A stretch of 64,000 nt of DNA, taken from the NCBI RefSeq assembly GCF_000208745.1, contig NC_030858.1, positions 35,190,061 to 35,254,060 on the forward strand. The letters run 5' to 3'. Each line of letters opens with the position of its first letter. Positions within the stretch are counted from its first letter, which is position 1. This document shows positions 49,832-63,066 of this stretch, one piece after another. The notes beneath the pieces were generated by a model. That model was not told the origin of the DNA. It searched no databases and saw nothing but the letters and a program-made list of their open reading frames with translations. A program made the translations under genes and the position numbers. The stretch comes from Theobroma cacao. Taxonomy: Eukaryota; Streptophyta; Magnoliopsida; Malvales; Malvaceae.

Positions 49832-52800
49832 TCAGGCAGATATCCTCCTGCGCTTGTAGCACCTAATGGAATCACTACCACTGCATTTTCTTTTCTTATA
49901 ATTGGTATCTACAACTGAGCACTCTGGATTGGCTTCAGTATCACATGGTTCATGGTCAATTTGAGTTGGTTGGTTTACCTTTAAATAAGAAGAGATCAAG
50001 TATCTTGTCAGAAAAGAAAGAGAAATGAGGATCAAAAGGAGATATAAAATGAAAGAATAGGTTAATGATGGAAAAAAATGAAACGCTTCAGAGTCAATAG
50101 AAGCACCATTACCACAATATGAACACAGTCTCCTTTATTACCACTCCCCCCACCTGCTTCAATCCTGCCGAAAACTTAAATCTGTTAGCGACTAATTGAG
50201 CACCATTGAAGACGGTAAGTTTGAAAAAGGAATAGAAAACCATGCAAATTCAAGAACAAAAAGAGGTTGCTCATGTGATATATAGTGGACTCAAGTAATG
50301 TTTAAACCAATATGATTCTAAAGGAGGATGGGAGGATTTTACCGGACTAATTTTCCTTCAACTTTAAAGACACATCAAACGTGGCACTGAGCAGAAACAA
50401 TTAGATTGATAAATAGCTGGTATAATATTCAGTACAGCCTCATTTCAGATGAGTAAGGATTATATTCAGCTTGCCTAGAAATATGATGGAGCATGATTGA
50501 TTTGGTGCCAGAATGAATGCAGATTGCAGATTTTCAAGTCATTCAAATTACAAACTGCTCTAATTCAAGCACACTGTTCTATCCTAAAGTGATAAAGTCC
50601 ACTTCATCCTCAAGTTTGGTACTAGCCAAAAGAAAACTACGTAAAAGTATACAACCTTCCTTTCATTAATGTTAGTGGCTACAGCTCTTCATCATAGTTT
50701 CTTTCACAAGCTTAAGCAATAGTAACAATGCTGTTCAATTTTCCCTTCCCTAGATTGAATGGCATTAAAGGCCAAGAGCTATAATTGGTAACATGCCTTA
50801 TTTTTCTCTGTCCCCTAATATTGATAAGGAATGGTTTACACACAATTAGGCCCCATTTGGAGCTGAGCTGAGGTGCAGCTGCGCACCTTTTTCAATCTCA
50901 CCACAATAAATCTAAACTCTAATCTCATCATTACAGTTATCAATTTCACCGCTATCACTGTTTTCAATCTCACCGGAGCCAATCAAGCCCTTACTGTGGT
51001 TAAGATAATAGATATATAAATTAGATTCTTCTTTTCCAATAAAATTCAATGGGGATGAAAAAGAGGGGGAGAGACAAAAGTAGGCATGGGAGAAAGAAAA
51101 AAGGCAGTTCTAACAAACAATTTCTCAAAGATGAAGGGGAAGAAACAGGAGAATATCTGACTCATTTAAAATATTTTCCAAAAGAGAGATACACCAACTT
51201 AGCTCATGGCTTTATACATTAGCATAGATAGTGAGGTTACACATCTATGCATCTGTGTGTTTGAGTGAAGAGACAAAGGCATCTTCTTTCATACTTTGAT
51301 CATTTCCAAAAGGATGGTAAGTGATATGCTTGAAATAATTCAGGGTTCAAAGAACACCAACCCATCGCTATTACTATCAAACACCATATCCAACTGAAGC
51401 ATGCCAATCCAGTTGAATTATAGGTTTTCCTTACCTTACTATCAAGGTATTCTGTGCCAGTTAGTGCTTCACCAGTCTTCCTTTGCTTTAGTAGTACATT
51501 TACATACGCAGACATGGGGCATTCTAAGGTCACCAATTTTCATATTTTTATCGAATTTACAATATCATTTATATACCATGGACATTTGCTTGATGAGAAT
51601 TGTCATTTTATGATCTCTTCTTCTCCAAACACATTCTCTTTACCAAGCAACTCAAATACTCAAAGTCAAGATGATTATCTAACAATATTTTCCTCCCATA
51701 TAATCATGATTACCTGAATTTAATGACTGTCAGATATCCAAATGGATGATATTTACATAGGAGAGCTTTCATCTTTACAACCTGGTTAGAAGTCTAAGCC
51801 AGTAGTTATCATGAGTGTGACCATCCTAACAGGAAGAGTGAAGCTTGAGTGTTTTTTATTTTTTTCCAATTTCCCTTTTTTTATTTTTTTGCTAAATAGA
51901 TTAAAAAAGAGGTGAGACATACTCCACTAGTCCTTGATCAATAAATCCATTGTCCTCGATTTGTCCTGCTTGAAATACTTCAGAGACTGCACTGGATCCA
52001 TCGAGGTCGACATTATCACTGCTTTCAATAGCATCATTGTAAAGTTTGAACTGCGATCCTGCAAAACATGAATGAAACATGAATGTGATTCAGTGCAGTA
52101 ATTAATACTTGAAGAAGGTGGCCAGGGAATAGGAAGTACCAATTGATAAGTTTGATTCCACTAAAGGTCTCTTAAGTAAAAGCTTCTGGCACATGATGGC
52201 ACCCTGGAAATCTAAAAATGTATAATCTACATATGTTAATCTCTCAGAAGGCATCATCTTTGAAAATCCAAATGAAGTAGTCCACGTGTGTAGCACATTA
52301 GGAACAGCAGGTAATATCAGCCTCTGTACTCCTAATTCCATGAGTTTCTGAAGAAATCATGCAAGAAACACTAGTAAGAAATTTGTCAGATGCCACATAT
52401 ATTAGCGAATAAATGTGGGATTATATTGAACCCCAAAAATGTCGTGCAATGTGGTTCGCCCCCGCCCCCCTCTTTTTTATTCTCCTTGATTTTTTTTTTC
52501 TTTTTGAAATATTATCTCCAAAGAATATACATGGAATTAATCTACAGCCATTATATTCCTTCAAAACATGTAGCAGCATTAATTATAAAGTATCAATTCA
52601 ATATTAGTACCTAATTATCAAAACAGACACTGAATTGAAATGTTTTACATATTTTGATGCTATATAAAATGTGAAAGACCATATAATCAACATGTAAAAT
52701 TTTTTAATTTTGTAATCATATGCTTCATAAAATTTATAAATGCTGCCCTTTATAAATTAATCTTAGTGCTAAATTATTTTGAATTTTTAATATATTTATC

Positions 52801-55800
52801 AGGTCATAATGAAACCACAAGTCATATATCCATTTGAACCTGATTAAATCTCTAGACCTTAACCCTCAATTTTACAACTTGAAAACTGTCTTAGTTTCTA
52901 AAACATTGTTTGGAATCCTCATCGATGTGAAATTCACCAATAGTAAACATAAAGCACTACCAATAAAAGACCCTAGAAACATGATAAAAATTACCTTTTC
53001 AAGCTCGTTCATCAAAATTCGACACATTCCAAGTCGCCGATATTGAAACCTGGTACCAATTAAAGGTATTTCGGCCACCTTTTCTCCATGGACCCTTGAA
53101 TAGACAAGTAGCAATTAAAACTACTATTATCAAAAAAAGCATGCGCACAAGACAGCCTAACTAAGAACTGTAGTCCTATACATCTTACTATCATTAATTA
53201 GAGAAGCTTACCTAACATTAGCAACGGTAATAAGTTCATCATGTCTTTCCAAAAGTATTGTGTAGAACCCTTGGAAGTTTAGGCGGTTAAGTTCTGAGCT
53301 GCAAAAGTCAAAATCACAAGGATCAAGCTTGAAGCTATTTCCTTATATTAAACACCCAAAACACGAATAAATCATCACTAATTATACCGAAGCAGCAACA
53401 ATAGATTATGAAACTCAAGTATCAGCAGCAGAATAAGGCCCGATGGCCTAAATGCATAGACCTTGATAGGCTACCATATTAAATATAAGGAGGAGAAATC
53501 CAGGTCATTTGATACTAATTTAAAAATGTAGCCAATTTAAGCAATCAACTCCAAACAGGTTAAGGCAGATGGTCAGTCCAAGACAAAGTTTGGCCAGATT
53601 ATTGAAGATAAATCACACAAAGTAGAGAAATCTGCTCTCTGTGATGCAGGCTTTGACAGCATGCATTGCCTACAGTTCTGCTGCCAGGAGTTTTTAAATC
53701 TACACTACTCCCCACATAAAGTGACAAGAATATATGAATTACAATGCTGCAACATGAACTAACAAGCATGCCAAAGATATAAAATTCAAACCAGTCCTCA
53801 AATCAAGAGGCAACATCAGAAAGAAAATCCGAGTAACATTGTTTAGGAACTGCAATAGTGGCATTCACCAAAACATTTAATATGGTTTCCATTTGTTCCT
53901 CAAATCATTTTAATAGCAAAAACCATGATAGTTGCAAATGAATCCAGACTTTGCAGCTACATTTTTCAGAATAGTAACAAGCACAACACCCAGTATATAT
54001 TAAAGTTATCAAGATGACATCAGAAAACAAGAATTACCCACCTTCTACTGAATATAATATCTGCTACAAGATCTCTGCCGGTGTGAGGTTCTTTCACAGG
54101 CTCAAAACACTCATGCATCACATCAAGCGCAATGCTAAGCTTGCTGTAATTCTCAATTATGGCTTCGTTATCTGAAGCATCAAGATCATGAGTATCCGAC
54201 AGCATGGTTTTAATTAGTGTCCAAGTTAGATTGTCCCTTCCAACAGGAATTGGTCTCCCTAAAAGCTCATGAAGGCCCACAAATATCTGCAGCAAAGCCA
54301 CCACTATAAGCAACATTTCAAGATGTACCATCAACAGTGTGATATTACATTGCTCATGCACTAGAAACTTTTAAGGTAGGCTGCTGCCTTAAGAAATGAG
54401 TATGACATAACATTTATGATGTAAATCCTACAAATTTTTATCAATGACTAGCACAATGAAGGCAAAAGTTGACTGTTAATCTCAACCACATGAAATTCAA
54501 CTGGATATAAATAATTTCTGCAAAAAGATTCTCTAAATTGCAGAAACATCTCCCCACGAACAATCATGCTCATCACTTGATCAAATCGTAAGAACTTTTG
54601 CTGTAAAAGCCAGTTCTCTGCCACTGCTTACTAGGCTTGCACTACTTGAATTCTAAATTTGACATATAAGAACTAAAAGTGGTCAAAAGAGAGAAATGAA
54701 AATTTTACTAGCTTCTCATTGTGAAGCACTAAAGTATTTAAGAGAGGAGTGAATAGAGAAACAATTTATGCCCAAAGAAAAAGGGCAGAAAAAAGTCAGC
54801 TACTAGTCAATGCACAGTTCAATTCACAAAAATAAGCTGATTGGATGTACCTTTTCACAGTTTTTGCTGCAAAACCAATTTTCTTTTGCACATATTTTCA
54901 ACTTATTCACCCCTCTACTGCATATGCACACAACGTGATCTGCACCAAATGCATGAAAACTGCATAAGAAACTATCCAAATGTGCTTTTAACCAGTCAGC
55001 AAGTGGAGAAAAGCAACCTACATTTATGCTCACACTGAGCACAAGTGAGAATTCTGTCATCCACAAAATCTGCATCATCTTCTTTAGGCTTGCTTTGACC
55101 ACAAATTCCACAACAACATGATGGACAGAACCAGTCACCATCCGGAACACTCTATGACAGAAAATTCCAACAGAAGAAATCAAAGATTTGTAGGTTCTAA
55201 AAAAGGGAATAGAAGTAAATCTCGATAGGAATGAACTGACAATGAAACAAAAGAGATACCTCTAAACCAAGGCAACATTTGTGGAATGAGGATGGACATT
55301 GATCACATAAAATTAGTTCGCCCCCATAATGACAAACAGAACAAATGCAGTCGTTTCTGTCTTGTCGCCAACTGCCCTTCAACCGGCGATTCTGCTTTTT
55401 TTCAAACTTCATCTTATTATTATGTATCATTTGCAGCTGGCAATCTAACAGAGACCTACCATCTTCCAAGAAGATGTTGGCAGCTGGTCTGTGGCTACTG
55501 CTACCAGCATGTGCTACAAAGCCACCAAGGGTGTACACCTTGTCACAACAACTGCACTTAATTCCATCACGAGTTATTCGCCCTTCAACTTTCAACCTCT
55601 GCTCCTTCCTCCAGTAAAGCACTTTTGACCTTGGCAAAACAACATTGTTATCTATCAACCAAGACAGCACAGTTCGTGGATTCTGGTGCAATGGACTAGG
55701 GGTTACTACCTGCTGCACTCTTTTGGTTGATCGTAGCACACGGTTATGTTGACTACCTTTGAGATTCTCTCTTAATTTCATCAATGCCAGAGGTGTCTTT

Positions 55801-58340
55801 CCACCTTTCAATCTTGAGATGCTAGTGTTTTCAACAGGTGAGTTGGCTGGCCTTTTATCTAAGCAGGACACAGGATACAGTGAACTATCCTTTCTCTTCC
55901 TTTTGGGTTTTCGAGTTCTTTGGCCTCCTCTACTTAGCCCAACAAGATTTCTCTTCTCCAATTTCAAGTAAGACTCTCTGGACAAATTTTCCGATTCAGC
56001 ATTTGATCGCATCAAGCTTCTCTGGATACCTATATAAGAAAGTGCAGAAGAAAGCTTCTCACTTGCTAGCTGACTATCAGCCTCCTCAATGACATTAATT
56101 TTCTCCAGAGGTCTAGAAGGAGAAGCATCAGTTTGAGACACTCCACCTTCTTCTATACACATTTTGCAGGCTGCTCGAAGTGAAAAGTATATCCTTCCAC
56201 TTGGTGACGTGTAGCACAAATAGCGCCTTCCATTGCTGCTTGCATGGTGAAATGCCCAACCCAGCCATGAGAGATGCCTTTTTGCCTTTAGTGTCATATC
56301 ACTTCTCTTGGAATGGCACTTGTGAGTCTCATCCAGTCCAGCCTTAGACCAGTCCAAAACAGCTTGAGGACAATATTCTGGTTCAACAACATGTACATCT
56401 TTCGTGGTTGGTTCACCAACAGATAAATCTTTGGTGTTTGAACAAATAAGTTCCCCGGATTGTTTCATCAAATCTAAACAGAGCTTATAAAGAGAGTAAT
56501 AACAATCCCCAGTAGGTGAGATGTATCTCACTCTGACTATATGTTTGTCTTGCTTAGACTCAATTTTCCATCCCTGATATAGAAGATGCTTCCTAACATC
56601 AGTTCTCAGAGCATTCGCATGTTTCTTACCAGAAAGAGCATATTTGGTAATGGCATCAGGGCATGACTCAGCTTTAGGAACAAGGTCTACGCCAGCAGTC
56701 ATCCATGTCGCAGTTTCATCGAGTCTTGAACTTCTGGCCCTCCTTTTGGCCATATCTAAATTGGTTCCAGAAAACCCTTCATTGCTAGTAACAGAACTGA
56801 TGCAGGAAGTGCCATCTGCAACAGAGGGTGAGACCAACAGAGCCTCAGGTAAAACACAGACTGCTGTGTCAAGACAGAATCCATTTGATCCAGTCAAAAT
56901 ATTGGTATCATCCTTTGAGGTACACATCAACTGACCTATATCAGATTTCTCTTGAATTGATTCAACAGTAGCTGGGTTTAGACTCATCATAGTATTGCCA
57001 ATTGGATTCTCAACAGGTACAAGAGCAAAAGTGTAAGCTAAATCTGCATCAGAACACATATTAACATCTGCTGCTGGTATAACAGGCTCCAGTTGTGACT
57101 TGGAGTCTGGCTGGGAGGACCCAGAAAGGCCTGATACCCTGATAAAATGATTCACTGTGATTTCATGGTTATCTTTTATAACCTCCAGCACCAATTCTTT
57201 CCACAAAGCTTCACAAGAAGATGTCCACTCTCTAAGATTTTGAAAACCCTCTTTCTCCCGTAAATCATACCAAATTTGCTTCAGAGAAACTGAAATGTAC
57301 CACTCTTGCTCATATTGTTCAATCAGCTCAAGAAACAACCAAGTCCCACGTCGGTGCCACTCCTCCTCCAAGTCATCCCAATCTTGAGTAATCCGTAAGT
57401 TTCCAATTTCAGCAATCATTTCATCACCCAAATCAGGGAAGAAAACTCTCCTCTTCTCCAAACCATCTTCATAGTCAAAAATCACACCTTCCCACCAAGA
57501 GTCCATAAAATATACATCCACACAGAGTCCATAGTAAAGACTCCATTTGCTAATCTCTATTTTCAGAGGCAATGGCCTAATAGACCCACGATAGTTACAT
57601 TGATTTCCACAGGGACAACCAATGCCACCTACTACAGGTGAAGGAACACCCACAATGTCAACAAAATTATCTGAACTATCGTCAACGAGAATATGATCAT
57701 ACTTGACGTGACACCCTTGCTTATCCCATGAAATAACAGTTCCTTGATGCCATGAACCCTGAAACCCCTCTTCCACACTCCTCACCTACAAAATTCCAAC
57801 ATTTTTATGCACAGAACCAAAACTTCAAATGCATCAGATATTCATACTTTAAACAGTAAGTGATCAACCAAGGACTCTCAAAATTTTGAAAAAAAACTTC
57901 TAAGTTAACATTGCATGGCTACCAAGCAGACCCAAAACCAGGTGTATAAGAATGTTAATAATGAGATAAAGAATTAAACAACACAACGTAGCTCTAATCA
58001 CACTGATTAACAGCATTGGAAACTTTCGGCTATAAACGAAACCAAATTAGAAGTTATAACCCAGTTTCAAAAAAAAAAAAAAAGGTTCCCACATTAAGAA
58101 AACTCAATGAGACACCACAGAAATCACAACCCAGGATTTGAAACCCCCTCTAAAAAAAGAAAAGAAACCCACCAAGAAGAAGCATATAATTGAAGGAAAA
58201 TCATTCAAAACCAGAATGGGCATTAACCACATTACCTCAACTTTGTCATTAACATCAAGAATCTTATTTTCACAGATTCTCCGACGTTTCTTTTTCCTCA
58301 AAACAGAGCCTTTCTCTTCTAAAACACCAACCACCGCCAT
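49832..58340 (-). CDS. IDM1-like PHD-finger histone acetyltransferase
   Basis: Eleven exons: 58340-58236, 57785-55260, 55151-55022, 54939-54851, 54286-54042, 53298-53212, 53094-52995, 52347-52140, 52058-51923, 50164-50113, 49978-49832; all GT-AG, 1274 aa. Proteins of the IDM1/ROS4 group read chromatin and acetylate histone H3, helping active DNA demethylation. Domain order seen: basic N-terminus (KKKRRR), tudor/Agenet-like region (about 40-150), two related MBD-like repeats (about 421-475 and 532-578), a basic nuclear signal RTRKPKRKRKD (658-668), the Jas/TDBD-type block (about 740-817), a PHD finger CICSVCHYGGELILCDQC (from 848) continued by WFCPSCCCGICG, a Cys-rich extension, and a GNAT domain (about 951-1150) with acetyl-CoA loop QYRRLGMCR (1078-1086). 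The C-terminal tail is basic. The upstream-most ATG with an in-frame junction was chosen. Whether it is IDM1 itself or a paralogue is open. Confidence 0.88.
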
Positions 58341-58557
58341 TGGAGAACTCCCTCCCCAAAAAGAGAAAACTTGATAGTTGATACCCTTCTAACTGAAGTA
58401 CGTATTAACCAATGCCAAGAGAGTTATAGAGAAAGAGAGAGAAAAACAATAAAGGGTAAAAGAAGGATAACGAAAATCGCATTTAAAATAACAGCTTTCT
58501 TCTCTCTCACATTTAGTTTCCCTTTCTCCACCCGATTCTTTCTCACCAAGAAACAGC

Positions 58558-58567
58558 CTTATATACT
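58558..58567 (-). promoter_or_regulatory. Putative TATA box of the IDM1-like gene
   Basis: The minus strand reads GTATATAAGG about 220 bases upstream of the ATG, with a CT/GA-rich leader downstream of it (58425-58445). Confidence 0.45.
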
Positions 58568-58599
58568 CTACTGTCCTCTACATGTATCATAAGAAAACC

Positions 58600-59672
58600 A
58601 AACCTTCTTGTGCATGCACTATCATCCGTCCATCAACTCAGGACCCATCCGCAACGGCTGTGATTTGTTTTTCTCCTGTTTCACGTTTGTGCAGCAACGA
58701 AGATGTCGTCCGTCGTCCGTCGTGTCATCAATATATTAAATTAATTTTTAATATTAATTTTGAAAAATTCGTTTTGATCCTCTACGTTCGTGTGTTAAAA
58801 AAGGGTGGGGCCTTTTAAAAGCCTTGTGATTATCGTATGGATTGATTTCCCGTCTGATGGCAAATGGGAATGTGAAAAGAGATCTTTAAGTATAATTATC
58901 AAATATCTTTACTTAATGTTAATAGTTGACTCCACCTAATTGATTTAAGGCAATGGGTAATCTCCAATACATATATATATATATTTTTAAACCACAAATT
59001 TAATTACCTAAATAATTAATGTGATGATTTTATAATATTAAATCTTTTAGGCACCTTTTGTCTTTGATATACATATATTACATTTGGTTTTTCAGAGTTT
59101 CCATTGCTTTTTCCAATGGCAAAGAAAGGTTGTTTATCGTGTGATTATATTCTTTTTAGAGTCTATTTGTTTGTTCATGTAGCATGCATAGCTTACCATG
59201 CAAACACAAGAGGAATTGTGTGACTACGAAAAAAGCATATTCCGAATTAAAATGGATAGAGTACTGCTGGTGATCATCTTTCTTTCAATTCTTGTGTGAG
59301 TCTAGAAGTTGAATGTTTTTCTATTTATTCATCCAAATTTTGAGGGAAACATTGATAAGAAGAATCCAAATTCATTCATGGTGGTTATTTTATGTATTAC
59401 CCACATGAATTTTGACTGAATTTTGTCATTCTTCAGTTGCTATACATACATATCCCTTTAAATTTTCAAGTAAGTTATAGTAAGCAATATATTGGAGGTA
59501 GTTCCCGAATTCTAGAGGGATTGTTTTACTCTTTCCATGTTGACATAGATATCATTTAGGTAAAGCTTTTTTTTAAAAAAATAATTTAAATAAAATCAGA
59601 TAGTTTTGTTTTACTATAATTTGATTAAACATATTTATAACTGACACTCACAAAAAATAATTAATGTTTTTG
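58600..59672. other. Intergenic region upstream of the IDM1-like gene
   Basis: Promoter side of the IDM1-like gene, then AT-rich DNA. Nothing else was recognised before the dioxygenase-exon relics begin. Confidence 0.55.
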
Positions 59673-60300
59673 AAATGTCAATCTTTCAATTCTGCAATTG
59701 TAAAAAATAAATAAACGAAAATGAATTAGAAAGTTTGACTAAATCATTATTTGATTATTTATTATTATTATTATTTATAAAATCGACTTAACAAAAACAT
59801 CTGGGTAAAAAAAATTGTCTGATTATCATTGTTTGTTTCAGCCATCATCACAAAATGAAATCATTAAGCCAATAAAAGCTTAATTATAATTCTATTTACT
59901 AAACTTGAAACCTTCAAAACCAACTATGAATCCAAAGACTCAATATCTTTCTGTCCTTGTGCTCGAAATTCATTTTTTAAAATCTCAATCTTTCAATTAC
60001 GCGATTGTAATAAATAAATAAACAGAAATGAATTAGAAAATTTGATTAAATCATTATTTAATTATTTATTATTCTTATTTATAACAGTTACTTAGCAACA
60101 AAAACATCTGGTAAAAGAAGAAGAAAGATGTCTGATTATTGATATTTGTTTCAGCCATCATCATAAAATGAGATCATTAAGCCAAGGCTTAATTAGAATC
60201 CTATTTACTACGCTTGAAACCTTCAAGCCAACTACGAATCCCAGGACTCAATATCTTTCAATCTTTATGCTCGAAATTCATTAATTGTAACTGAAAAGCT
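59673..60300. repeat. Tandem duplication, ~306-base unit, of the dioxygenase 3' end
   Basis: Unit 1 (59673-59978) and unit 2 (59979-about 60300) share, in order, CAATCTTTCAATT, ATTGTAA(A)AAATAAATAAAC, TTGATTATTTATTATT, AAAAACATCTGG, TTGTTTCAGCCATCATCA, CATTAAGCCAA and then the last-exon relic. A third, partial copy starting at CCATCATCACAAACTGAAA (about 60317) is the 3' UTR of the intact gene. Confidence 0.85.
59892..59972 (-). pseudogene. Relic 1 of the last exon of the 2OG dioxygenase gene
   Basis: On the minus strand this reads EFRAQGQKDIESL, the same as residues near the C-terminus of the intact gene, then one G is missing (TTTGGATTC against TTGGGATTC), which shifts the frame into a stop. 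The remaining bases, including the original TAG, still align. It is part of a repeat unit of about 306 bases (59673-59978). No other exon is near it. Confidence 0.85.
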
Positions 60301-60315
60301 TATACGTAGAGCTTC
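60201..60315 (-). pseudogene. Relic 2 of the last exon of the 2OG dioxygenase gene
   Basis: On the minus strand the bases from GAAGCTCTACGTATAAGC down to the ancestral TAG align with the intact final exon (60368-60480). EFRA is followed by an in-frame TAA, and small deletions break the rest. It lies in the second repeat unit (about 59979-60300). Confidence 0.85.
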
Positions 60316-60367
60316 AACCATCATCACAAACTGAAATCATTAAGCCAATAGAGACTTAATTATAATC

Positions 60368-61751
60368 CTATTTACTAAGCTTGAAACCTTCAAGGCCAAC
60401 TATGAATCCCAAGGATTCAATATCCTTTTGTCCTTGTGCTCGAAATTCATTGTAAGTGAAAGGCTTGTACTTAGAGCTTCGGATAACACAGTCAAAATCT
60501 GGAAACACAAAGTAATTTACCGAGATTCGATCTTCTTGCTTGTACACCCTCACTCTATGCTTCGCACTGACGTACCTGTCATCGCTTATAGCCTAAACCA
60601 AATCAACAAGTTAGTAAAAAGTAACATAAACCATGTAAAAAAGTAACTGTATTCGCACTTAGTCATAACTTGTCGGTTTTAACTATTATGTTTTGATTAA
60701 AGGTTAGAAAATGATATTAGAAAAGTGCATGAGAGCTTAAACAGACCTTCATCATTTCACCAAGATTGATGAGCAAGGTGTTGGCAACGGGTTTCACAGG
60801 AAACCATTTGTTGTCCTCGTAAACTTCCAATCCTCCAATTTGATCTTGGCTCAAAATTGAAAAAAGAGAGCCGTCTCTATGCGGTCCTGCACCCCAAGCT
60901 TGCTTACCTTCAGAAATTTGAGGGTATCGGTGAGCACGAATAAATGCAGTTGATTCTTCTAAATATGATTCGGATTGCCTTGGATCTAGATTGAGGTTTT
61001 TCGCCATAACTTGGAAGATAGTTCTAGCAATTCTAGCGAGATGTTTTCCATATTCTTCCACTTGATGTCTAGTGAAACCACAAAGAATAGAGATCCTGTT
61101 AAATTTAGAATGAAAACCAAAGAAATACAAGAATCCAGACACACACATATGTTGAAGACAAGTTTAGCATAGTGATCAAGCAGGCAAGTTAATCTTACTT
61201 CATGTTTTTAATGTCAATTTATGTGAATATAATAGATTATTCTCAAAATATTTAAAATAGTTATTAAAAAGGGATCTAGAAGAAGGAACGTAAGACGCAC
61301 ATTTATAACTGCTGTACCTGAAAGAGTCAAGCAAGGAATCTTGAGTTTGGAACTGTGAGAGTTGAGTGACAGGAAAATTGATGACTTCCGCCCAACAATT
61401 GAACATATCCTGCGAACTTCTCACGGCAGCCCCTGATGAGCTAAGGAATACAGTTCCCCAAACGTAAGATAGAGGACTGCTTATAACGGCCTGTTTATGC
61501 TCAAATGGGAGGGAGAAAAGCTTTCTGGCTTGGTCCTGGATTTGGCTTAGAAGTGTTGAAGGCACCCCATGGTTAACCAAACGAAAGAGACCCCAATTTT
61601 TACAGGCCCCATCAAGCTTCTCCAGGCATTGAAGGTCTATGACAGGGATAGGATCCAAATCTTCGATATGTTCGATGCGTTCATCAGGGTCAATGTTCTG
61701 GGTTAGATTGCTATGTGGCCTGAAGAGAGGAGGGTATGATTTAATGTTCAT
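60368..61751 (-). CDS. 2-oxoglutarate/Fe(II)-dependent dioxygenase A (gibberellin 2-oxidase-like)
   Basis: Three exons: 61751-61318, 61068-60747, 60592-60368; GT-AG introns, 326 aa. The family oxidises small molecules with 2-oxoglutarate and oxygen in the cytosol. Evidence: N-terminal DIOX_N domain with PIPVIDLQCLEKLDGACKNW and GLFRLVNHGVP, then the jelly-roll core with iron ligands H208 and D210 (GPHRDGSLFSIL), H264 (AKHRVRV), and the 2-oxoglutarate-binding RxS R274-S276 (RISVNYFVFP). The C-terminus FTYNEFRAQGQKDIESLG resembles C20-type gibberellin 2-oxidases (GA2ox7/8 group), which inactivate gibberellin precursors; the substrate is therefore a suggestion only. The gene neighbours a paralogue (62265-63066) in the same orientation with the same intron positions, and two decayed copies of its own last exon lie 3' of it. 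Confidence 0.9.
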
Positions 61752-61797
61752 TTCAAAAACATAAATGTTTTTTGTTCTTTACTTTGTATCTTTGCAG

Positions 61798-61806
61798 CTA
61801 TATATG
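61798..61806 (-). promoter_or_regulatory. Putative TATA box of dioxygenase A
   Basis: The minus strand reads CATATATAG about 50 bases upstream of the ATG. The short distance makes it uncertain. Confidence 0.4.
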
Positions 61807-62264
61807 ATTATGGTTAGGTGTCGAAAAAGCTGCTTTTAGAGTAGTACATTATCGTCTATGGCAAGCACTAGTATGTTATGCTACATACAAATGAAACATA
61901 ATACATAACTTTGGAACATTACTAGATATTCAGAGCAATTATAGTAACGGTTTTTTTTTAGAATATAGTATTATTTTGTCCGAATTCGGATTGTTTAGTT
62001 ATTAAAACAGGACCTGAAATGATGTATAATAATTTTATGAATTTTTATTTATTATAAATAATATAATAAATTATCAAAAAATTAAATATCTAGAAAACTC
62101 ATCCTATACTAGAACAAACCCCTTGAATATACCATAAATAGAGCTGCTCCACAACAAAAGCATCAAAACTAATGTTAAACAAACAAAAAGAAAGAAAGAA
62201 AGAAAAAAAACTGATTAACTGGTTCAGTCATCAGATTAGCTAACATGATTAACCCAACATATGC
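61807..62264. other. Spacer between dioxygenases A and B
   Basis: AT-rich. It should hold the promoter of A and the 3' UTR of B. Nothing else was seen. Confidence 0.6.
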
Positions 62265-63066
62265 TTAAATATCCCTATTAAGCTTAAAATCTTCAAGGCC
62301 AACCTTATATCCCAGTGTCTCAATATCCGTCTGTCCTTGTGCATGAAAATCTTTGTAAGTAAAAGGCTTATAATTAGAGCTTTGTATAGTACAGTCAAGT
62401 TCCGGAAACACAAAATAGTTTATTGAGATTCGATCCACCTGCTTGTTCACTCTTACCCTGTGCTTCACACTCACGTATTTATCATTGCTTATAGCCTGAT
62501 CAAAACAAAATATTGTCAGCAAATTAAGCTATAAACATAACGACGTAACAATTTAATCATAAATTAGTGTATGATCATAAATTAAGAACTTGTTATTTGG
62601 TAGAACACCCAGTTTGAACTTCTTGTTCCAAGAAGAGTCAAGAGCTTATTTACCACTAGTCTGCACTGAATCAAAGTATTACAATGAAGTAGCCGGATGC
62701 AAGTACTCAAAGGGGAAAAAGAGATTGTTAGGGTTTAGATGTACCTGCATCATATCTCCAAGATTGATAATCAGGCTGTTGGCAATGGGTTTAATAGGGA
62801 ACCATCTGTTTTCTCTGAAAGCCTCTAGTCCTCCAAGTTGATCTTGGTTCAATATTGAAAGAATTGAGCTGTCTGTATGGACCCCGACTCCCCAGGCTTG
62901 GCTGCCTTCAGAAATTCTTGGGTACCGATGAACGCGAATAAATCCAGTTGCTTCTGATATATAAGATTTTGATAGTCTCGGATCAAGATTGAGGCTTTTG
63001 GCCATACCTTCGAATAAAGTTCTAGCAAGTCTAGCCTGGTGCCTTCCATATTCATCCAATAAATAT
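62265..63066 (-). CDS. 2-oxoglutarate/Fe(II)-dependent dioxygenase B, exons 2 and 3 (5' part not in window)
   Basis: Two exons are clear: 63066-62745 (322 bases, the same length as exon 2 of gene A) and 62495-62265, ending in a stop after FKLNRDI. The frame enters exon 2 in the same phase as gene A (AG|A). The iron ligands (GVHTDSSILSIL, VKHRVRV) and RISINYFVFP are intact, and there is no disabling change, so selection seems to have kept it. Its first exon, which should encode about 145 residues including DIOX_N, was not found between 63067 and 64000. Either intron 1 is longer than 930 bases and exon 1 lies outside, or it was lost. Likely role as for gene A; the two proteins are similar along the visible parts. 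Confidence 0.85.
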
